Origin: Ashinkailepas kermadecensis
Taxonomy: Eukaryota; Arthropoda; Thecostraca; Neolepadidae
NCBI GenBank assembly: GCA_034440615.1
Contig: JAOTOM010004665.1
Location: 1-64,000 of the forward strand
Length of the DNA stretch: 64,000 nucleotides
Direction of reading: 5' to 3'
Shown here piece after piece: positions 57,515-64,000 of the stretch. The translations under genes and the position numbers were made by a program. Every line of letters starts with the position of its first letter. Positions within the stretch are counted from its first letter, which is position 1. The notes beneath the pieces were generated by a model, which had not been told where the DNA came from, did not search any database, and worked only from the letters and a program-made list of their open reading frames with translations.

Positions 57515-58208
57515 CACAATCCGATCGGATCCACGTGGTCGTCGATCTCTGAACATGAACGCGAGCCGTGGGCAGCATGGCGCCAGTTCTCGGGTAACCT
57601 CGACCAAAGACCAATGATTACTCACTGGCACCGAGACTGGCACCGGTCGGAGTTGTGTTGGGACGCCTGTACTGCAGGTGGGTGTCCCAGGGCACCACAC
57701 CACGCCGCCACCGCACTGATACGGCGAACGTCCACCACACAACAGCAAACGGAACACCGTCTTTCCTCAAGGACATGTGTTCTGTGTCAGTTTCAGTATC
57801 ATCGTGTTTACTCAATGTGGTCACGACAATCACAAACTCTACAAGGGCAGCGGAACTTTTGAGTACGATGCGATGAGGAAAGAGCACGAAAACATAAGAG
57901 TTTGTCGGATGTTCGGGTATGTCAGAAGCCTGTTGACAGGAACAATATTGCCGTAAGCCTTCCTAATCGCATCGCATTTTAAACCTTCGCTGTTCATGTA
58001 AACGAGGCGAATGTCCCGAGTGGCATAGGGCCGTACTCTGGATGAATTTAAGTCCCCCTGCTGGTGACAGCTGCAGTCAACTGATGCTCACACACTTATT
58101 CAACGATTAGCTGAGGAAAATTATGTGCTTCACACCACTGTTCGTTCGTCAGTACCGTCGAAGTTCGACGACGTGTCTTGTCGGAACATATGAATCGACC
58201 GCGCCACA
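57515..58208. other. No gene supported
   Basis: Intergenic or intronic DNA with short ORFs only. Just upstream, at 57250-57300, a stretch (GGTTTCAAAAGCGTAACGG) resembles 7433-7480 (GGTTTCAAAAGCGTGACGG), a second small dispersed repeat. Confidence 0.35.
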
Positions 58209-58412
58209 AGTACACAGCCTCTGGCCATCCCGGCGGGTTCGGGGCGGCCGCGACACAAGTCCACAGCCTCTGGCCATCCCGGCGGGCTCGGGGCGGCCGC
58301 GCCACAAATCCACAGCCTCTGGCCATCCCGGCGGGCTCGGGGCGGCCGCGCCACAAGTCCACAGCCTCTGGCCATCCCGGCGGGCTCGGGGCGGCCGCGA
58401 CACAAATCCACA
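58209..58412. repeat. 49-bp minisatellite, about four copies
   Basis: CCACAGCCTCTGGCCATCCC, GGCGGGCTCGGGGCGGCCGC, GCCACAAGT at 49-bp spacing. Confidence 0.92.
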
Positions 58413-58736
58413 GTCTCTCGGGACGGCTCCATTGCACTCGGTCCTGCGACGATCTTGTGCGTGGCCCGGCCCGCCGTTCGCCCACGGCACACACAGTGGG
58501 CCTCCGCGCAGTGTTCAAATTCGCGGCCTTAGGCGTCCAGGCAAGGATGCAATAATTCAAATCGAGGTAGCTTACAAATCCTGTAGAGTACAGTCACCAA
58601 AATGGGATGTTGTCCCGTTTTGAGATAAGGAGCAAGATCAGTGTGGCTTCAATACCCTTTCCTCTCACAAATTATGCAGGAAGCCTATTCCGCAATCTTT
58701 CGTGGGCGGATCTCCGAGCAGCATTGTACTGCCCAG

Positions 58737-58893
58737 GCGACAGTACAGCATCGACCAGGCGACAGCACAGCACAACACAGTACAGCACAGTACAGTACAG
58801 TACAGTACAGTACAGTACAGCACAGCACAGCACAGCACAGCACAGCACAGCACAGCACAGCACAGCACAGCACAGCACAGCACAGGCGACAGT
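58737..58893. repeat. Pentanucleotide (ACAGT)n/(ACAGC)n microsatellite
   Basis: A block of CAGTA units changes abruptly to a longer block of CAGCA units, flanked by GGCGACAGTACAG-like words on both sides. Confidence 0.95.
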
Positions 58894-59112
58894 ACAGTGC
58901 AGTACGGTACGGTATACTACACGGCGCTACAGGACAGTATAATAAACTACACCACAGTACCGACCAGACAATCTCGTCTCGGTAGCAGACCTGCTTAGTG
59001 CGCGGATGGGGGTACCAACACGAGCTGTTCGACGTTATCAATCGGCTTCGACAGTCTTCATACGGATACTGGTGTCGCCAAGGATCCCGCATCGCCCGCT
59101 CCACACGGCACA

Positions 59113-59480
59113 TCGAACCTCACACGGGTGGGTCCACACGACATGTCAGAGCCCCACACCGGTCCACACGGCATGTCCGAGCCCCACACCGGTCCACACG
59201 ACATGTCAGAGCCCCACACCGGTCCACACGGCATGTCCGAGCCCCACACCGGTCCACACGGCACGTCCGAGCCCTACACCGGTCCACACGACATGTCAGA
59301 GCCCCACACCGGTCCACACGACATGTCAGAGCCCCACACCGGTCCACACGACATGTCCGAGCCCCACACCGGTCCACACGACATGTCAGAGCCCCACACC
59401 GGTCCACACGACATGTCCGAGCCCCACACCGGTCCACACGGCATGTCCGAGCCCCACACCGGTCCACACGGCACGTCAGA
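59113..59480. repeat. 30-bp minisatellite, 12 copies
   Basis: CACACCGGTCCACACGACAT, GTCAGAGCCC repeated with 30-bp spacing; ACATGTCAG, GCATGTCCG and GCACGTCCG variants occur. Open frames in all directions follow from the unit length. Confidence 0.96.
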
Positions 59481-59730
59481 CATCACACCGATCCACACTT
59501 CACATCAGCCGACGTCGAGCCAAGCGCCGCCCTAAACAGCCTCGGATTGGTTCAACAGGACACAGTTAGATCGCCCCGACAGGACGCACTCCGGCCAACA
59601 GACGCTTGGTATGGTAGCACATTGACGCACCGGGAACGTGAGACACCTCATTGCTTCATGTGGTGCACCAGGGCGTCATCGGATCAGCCGATCATAAGCA
59701 GTGCCCCCAGACTCCACCGAACACCTGGGT
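59481..59730. other. Nothing recognised
   Basis: Short single-copy-looking segment between the 30-bp array and the LINE tail. Confidence 0.3.
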
Positions 59731-62230
59731 TGGTTGGTTGGTTATTTCGGCTTTATAGCGCACTGACCATGATGATCACGTAGCACCTATAACTTAGCAT
59801 TGGTGGTGGATTTGTAACTTGGGACCCGTCAACTACGTCGGTCACTTTGAACCCAGCCCATAATTAAGCCATTTGAGCCCAGTGAGATTATCTTTGCCAT
59901 AATTCAGGCTAGGTTGACTTCAAGTATCCACGGTGTATGCGGAAACTACAGCCAACACGGTATTGTGTGCAATGTGGTCATCTCCATGTGAAGAATGCAG
60001 TGAACCGTATGTGCGATGCTCGAATAGTTATCCGGTTCGAAACTCGCGCGATCCATCGCCTAAAATAGCAGGCATTGCAAGCAACGATGTCTCCCACATA
60101 TAAAATCGTCTTTCTTTGTTCTGAGAAACGAGGGCGCGGCAGGAGAACATGTCGCACTGTCGATGGGACATGAGTAGACGTTCACCTTCCTTATTCAGCA
60201 GAAGATGCCCATGGGGGGCACAAATGTGACCTATTCGCATCCAGGCGAGCATCACCTCCTTTCGTGAGTTTCTCGACGATGATTATCAGCACCCTCATCT
60301 TTGATTCATGGTTCTAAGTTTGGTTTGATCCACAGCGTCCTGTCTCCAAGCTTTCGGCCACTTTCCGTGCGAAAAGTGATTGTCTGGCTACGATACATCA
60401 TGGGAACGGGCGGTGCACGAGGGTACGGACTCCGGGCAGCACGCTTTGTTGCTTCGTCATTCAGCTCGTTCTGTATTAAACCAACATGACGGGCGACCTA
60501 GCACAGGGTGCAACTTCATCCGCTCGCTTGAGCTTAACTAAACGCATAACACATCCCGCACCAGGGTTGTGCGGATCAGACTCATTTATCGCACGAAGAG
60601 CGCTAAGAGTCTGAAAGCACAACGTGGTCATCATGAGTCCCTGAGGACTTCAACCAAGCATACAGCTTTCATGATTTTCATAAGTTCGACCGTATAATAA
60701 GCTAATGCGTGGCGATGGAGCGCAAACTATCCGGCAAACGACCAACTCACGCAAGCATAACCCACGCCATCGTCAGTTTTCGACCCGTCGGCGTATGCAA
60801 TGGTGAATGTAAGTCAATCGTCAAGGCGTTCTCGGGATTTAAACAGAAATGTGATTTGTTGCCGGTTGCCGGAAAATGTGGTCTTGACGGATGACTGTAG
60901 GCGCACCAATTCCCGGAGAATTGGCGCAGGCAACGGTTCCATCCTCCCAATGCTGGGCATCTAAATCTCGCTCCATTCCGCCAGCTCGCGCAACTGTGCA
61001 TACGGAGGAATAGTTCAGCCACGATCTCCATGAAGAACGGCAGAGTACCATAGACTAAACTCGTGTCGTTTTCATATGGTCTTTGTGAAACAACCAAATA
61101 CAATGCCAAACAATTTTAACTACCAACTGAAAAGGAGCCGATTTATGCTGTGCCCCTGCTTGCGCCACACAATGCTGATTTGTCGGACCTTAGCATGACA
61201 AGCATTCAATAGTCAAGAGTAGAGTGTAAACAGAAACCGTTCAAGTCCCATTTTTGCAAGCGAGATACGGCAAGCTGCCTTTCCATGGATAATGAACGTG
61301 ATGCAGAAGACCAAACTGCCACATCGTCAACAAAAATATGCTTATTACGGACGCTACGCTGCAGATAATTTGAAATATCGTTAATCATCAGCGCGAATAA
61401 AGCGACCAAAGGACACCCCCTTGAGGAACACCGTTGGTTTGCGTCAACGGCTCTGACGTTACAGTTGTCATACGGACGCGAATAAAGAACACCCCTTGAG
61501 GAACACCGTTGGTTTGCGTCAACGCTCTGACGTTACAGTTGTCACACAGAAGAAAAAAACCCTTGAGGAACACCGTTGGTTTGCGTCAACGGCTCTGACG
61601 TTACAGTTGTCATACGGACGCGAAATAAAGCGACCAAAGGACACCCCCTTGAGGAACACCGTTGGTTTGCGTCAACGGCTCTGACGTTACAGTTGTCATA
61701 CGGACGCGAAATAAAGCGACCAAAGGACACCCCCTTGAGGAACACCGTTGGTTTGCGTCAACGGCTCTGACGTTACAGTTGTCATACGGACGCGAAATAA
61801 AGCGACCAAAGGACACCCCCTTGAGGAACACCGTTGGTTTGCGTCAACGGCTCTGACGTTACAGTTGTCATACGGACGCGAAATGTTCAGAAGTGATGAG
61901 TACAGAAGTGATCAGTACGGAAGTGATGAAGGAAACGTAACAGAAGGATGTGCATAACGCACACCTTGTTCTCATGTCATGTCATAGTCGCCCTTGATAT
62001 CGACGAAGACTGCCCACATGTCGCTTTTCCTTCAAACTAGTGCGAATCACAGTGGCCAACGCCAGAACATGATCAACCGTGAACCCGTTCTTCCCAAGCA
62101 GACTGTCCAAGTTAATCACTTGGACGTCAGATGCACAGGAACATCTCCTAATTTTCTCATGAAAGATGTACCTAAGAATGTCGAATGGGATATATCACAC
62201 TTGTACGCAATTCTATAACACAATTAATGG
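59731..62230 (-). pseudogene. I-like LINE ORF2 remnant: RT, RNase H, C-terminal region, 3' tail
   Basis: Minus-strand order from 62230 down: GFTVDHVLALATVIRTSLKE; RT motif A AVFVDIKGDYDM; TNGVPQG repeated (see next entry); LFALMINDISNYLQ and FVDDVAVW, the [FY]xDD box as FVDD; at about 61.05 kb TSLVYGTLPF; RNase H pieces including HVVLSDS near 60.63 kb; then EVMLAWMRIGHICAPHGHLL, the C-terminal domain usual after RNase H in I-type ORF2 (near 60.25 kb). The tail GTTATAGGTGCTACGTG to CCGAAATAACCAACCAACC ends at about 59731. Many frameshifts and stops: dead copy. Confidence 0.75.
61400..61885 (-). repeat. 86-bp tandem repeat derived from the RT GVPQG segment
   Basis: GAGGAACACCGTTGGTTTGC occurs at about 61424, 61498, 61566, 61652, 61738 and 61824. 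The last copies are near-identical with 86-bp spacing; earlier ones are shortened to 74 and 68 bp. On the minus strand each encodes the piece from VRMTTVTSEPLTQTNGVPQG to CPLVALF. The array is part of the ORF2 remnant and continues directly into its LFALMINDI region. Confidence 0.93.
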
Positions 62231-62251
62231 GCCTGTGTGCTGCCGAGTGGT

Positions 62252-62313
62252 GGTGGTAGATTTGTGCTTTAGGGCGGGTCGACTGCGTTGGTGATTTTCC
62301 GCCCATAACGCTA
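62252..62313 (-). mobile_element. I-like LINE 3' tail fragment
   Basis: On the plus strand: GATTTGTGCTTTAGGGCGGG, TCGACTGCGTTGGTGATTTT, CCGCCCATAAC. Flanks TGTGCTGCCGAG and TGTACTGCCCAG may be a decayed target duplication. Confidence 0.55.
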
Positions 62314-62627
62314 TGTGTACTGCCCAGCACCACTTCAAAACCATGTAAGTGGTAATTGAAAGTAATTTAGGCCAGGTGTGCTTTATTAGCATGTACTCAT
62401 CGTGTCTTGGATGCGCTGATGATACAAGCCGACGGAAGATGGTAGGGAGCAGATCTGACTTCGGGGTGTAAGTATTTCTCCTGTTACGTGATGTTTCTCA
62501 CACAAATTGCCGAATTTGGACACTGTTCCAAAATCAGGAATGGGCGTAGCTGAAGGAGCACCGATGTTCCAGTCCATTAGATTACACACATTGTCATGGA
62601 AATGGGTCGACAATGCAGAGGGTCAAT

Positions 62628-62729
62628 TGGTTGGTTATTGGTTTTACGACACGTCGACCGTTGAGTCATGTAGCGTCGCCAATCCCTCACGCCGATTGGT
62701 CGCGGGCGAAGAGTAGCGACAGGTGAGAC
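62628..62729 (-). mobile_element. tRNA-derived SINE, 5'-truncated, with 14-bp TSD
   Basis: Same family as 15027-15189; the tRNA-like head is missing, while the body (CGCCGATTGGTCGCGGGCGA on the plus strand) and tail remain. TGCAGAGGGTCAAT at 62614-62627 and 62730-62743 is an exact target duplication. The truncation at the 5' end with an intact 3' end fits LINE-type priming. Confidence 0.9.
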
Positions 62730-62743
62730 TGCAGAGGGTCAAT

Positions 62744-63464
62744 ACAAGTCTTGTTGGTTTTCGATATAGGAATGAAGGCGGCTTCCAGCCAGAAAGACGG
62801 AAAGTTGCCGTTCTTCCATAAAAACCTTAAACACAACAGCAGTACCTCCAGCGCATTTCAGGCGACATGCTGTAGCATGTCATTATGGAAACTATGGGGC
62901 CCCAGAAACGCAACGCAACGAAGCAATTTCCGAGACCAGGTCGGTCATTGTGAATCGCTCATCATACGTGTGCTGTATGAAAGTAACAACAAAAAGTAAT
63001 GGTTCGCCATGCGATCTAGGTTATTTAAAACCGAAATTTCAATCACAATTTATGATTTAGTCCTCGAGGGCTCGAGTGATGGTGTTCGTCACGCTCGGAA
63101 CTCAACGGATGCTTCTTTTTAGACTTGGGAGGGGTAGGCGTTGGGGTGAGGTACGCAGGTGTTTTCGGTAAAGTATTTTCGGCACAGAACGAGCGAAAGC
63201 GAATGCCCAACGACTCCACTCACGTATATATGTCGTACAAGTTCATTTAAGCGACCCTACCCGGCTTGACTGGCACACTTTTGGAACCGTGATTGTTTTT
63301 TTTTGTATTACAGCGCTATAAGCTGCACTCCTCCCACTTAGTCAGACCTCTTTGACGTTTAATTTTCACCATTTTTTCCTGAAGCACTCTCAAACTTTGC
63401 TCAAGAAAGGGACTTACGGAGACATTTTCACGCGCGGGCAGCTGAACTTAGATCATTCACCACA
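62744..63464. other. Nothing recognised
   Basis: No supported ORF, element or RNA. Confidence 0.35.
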
Positions 63465-63680
63465 GCAGCCTCTTGCCGTCCGTCCCGGGTGGGGATCGGG
63501 CAGTTTGATTTGCATTCCCGTGAATAGAGTTCCGATCCGGGGAGGGGTGACGATTTCCAGCTTTTCTTTCAGCAATCCAATTACATGAATGTATCGGGTA
63601 CGAAATCACCTTAGCTCTGCACACATGCATGAAGACGCGTGGCTGCATAAACAGTTCAGACGATGTTCCGATGACCATAC
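63465..63680 (-). repeat. Dispersed family R1, copy 3
   Basis: The minus-strand translation reads MQPRVFMHVCRAK, SCNWIAER, and a later PPGTDG, matching the pattern of copy 2 (QPRAFRHVCRAK, SSNCITEE) and copy 1. Confidence 0.5.
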
Positions 63681-64000
63681 TGTACATGATGCGCTCCCGG
63701 AGAACGAATGAAGCCGGATAATCCCTTCTGAGGCTACACGCGACCGATCTGCTGACACACGCGAAACAGGAGCCGTGCAGCGACCGGCGAAGGTCAGCTG
63801 GCTAACCAGGCCACAACGTGCAAGAGCGGCCTATGTGTTCACTGATAATCATCGGAACTCAAACCCAGAATGATCTAGTATTTCCAAGCCAGATGACTGA
63901 TATGATTGACACGAACGAAGATTTTACCGTACCCGCGCTTTCAGACTTCCCTCGATCATCCGACGCCCCTATGGGCGTCTGCAACCGGCAGGATCTAACC
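63681..64000. other. Right end of window, nothing recognised
   Basis: No gene, repeat or element could be supported. Confidence 0.35.

Overview
This is a window of eukaryotic, most likely arthropod, nuclear DNA. Two things point that way: a conserved multi-exon gene with GT-AG introns, and a dense mix of non-LTR retrotransposons, a tRNA-derived SINE and minisatellites. Crustacean is my guess (a barnacle is possible), but nothing in the sequence settles it. There are no bacterial features, rRNA genes or CRISPR arrays.

The host gene I can support runs on the minus strand across about 37.7 kb. Five exons (38034-39007, 32235-32668, 28106-28289, 2219-2640 and 1289-1522) encode the N-terminal half of Stardust/PALS1 (MPP5), the MAGUK scaffold of the Crumbs polarity complex. 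They cover a repeat-rich N-terminus, the ECR1 Par6-binding motif, a basic linker and both L27 domains. The PDZ, SH3 and GUK exons must lie beyond the left edge; the promoter and first exon(s) were not found. Splice phases agree at every junction once a single surplus base in exon 32235-32668 is allowed for. That surplus base is either an assembly error or a real lesion.

The introns and the flank upstream of the gene (39-64 kb) are repeat DNA. Over twenty unrelated tandem arrays with units from 5 to 142 bp fill roughly a quarter of the window (my estimate). They create many long false ORFs, some open in several frames.

Mobile elements: (i) a nearly full-length CR1-like LINE at 47.6-52.6 kb, with an SGNH-esterase ORF1 and an endonuclease/RT ORF2, plus two 5'-truncated relatives at 22.1 and 39.6 kb; (ii) decayed I/Jockey-superfamily LINEs at 18.7-20.6 (+), 20.8-22.1 (-), 43.6-44.2 (-) and 59.7-62.2 kb (-), with many solitary 3'-tail fragments; (iii) three copies of a tRNA-derived SINE whose 3' tail resembles the tail of the I-like LINE; (iv) a 945-bp Harbinger-like non-autonomous DNA transposon with 22-bp TIRs and a TTA target duplication.

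The most interesting signals are the LINE/SINE tail partnership with very short tail-only insertions bearing clean target duplications, a tandem amplification of an RT-motif segment, a frame-preserving acidic repeat ORF split by the CR1 insertion, two abutting perfect palindromes at 20.7 kb, a pre-miRNA-like hairpin at 30.6 kb and a cluster of RFX/X-box-like sites at 56.75 kb.
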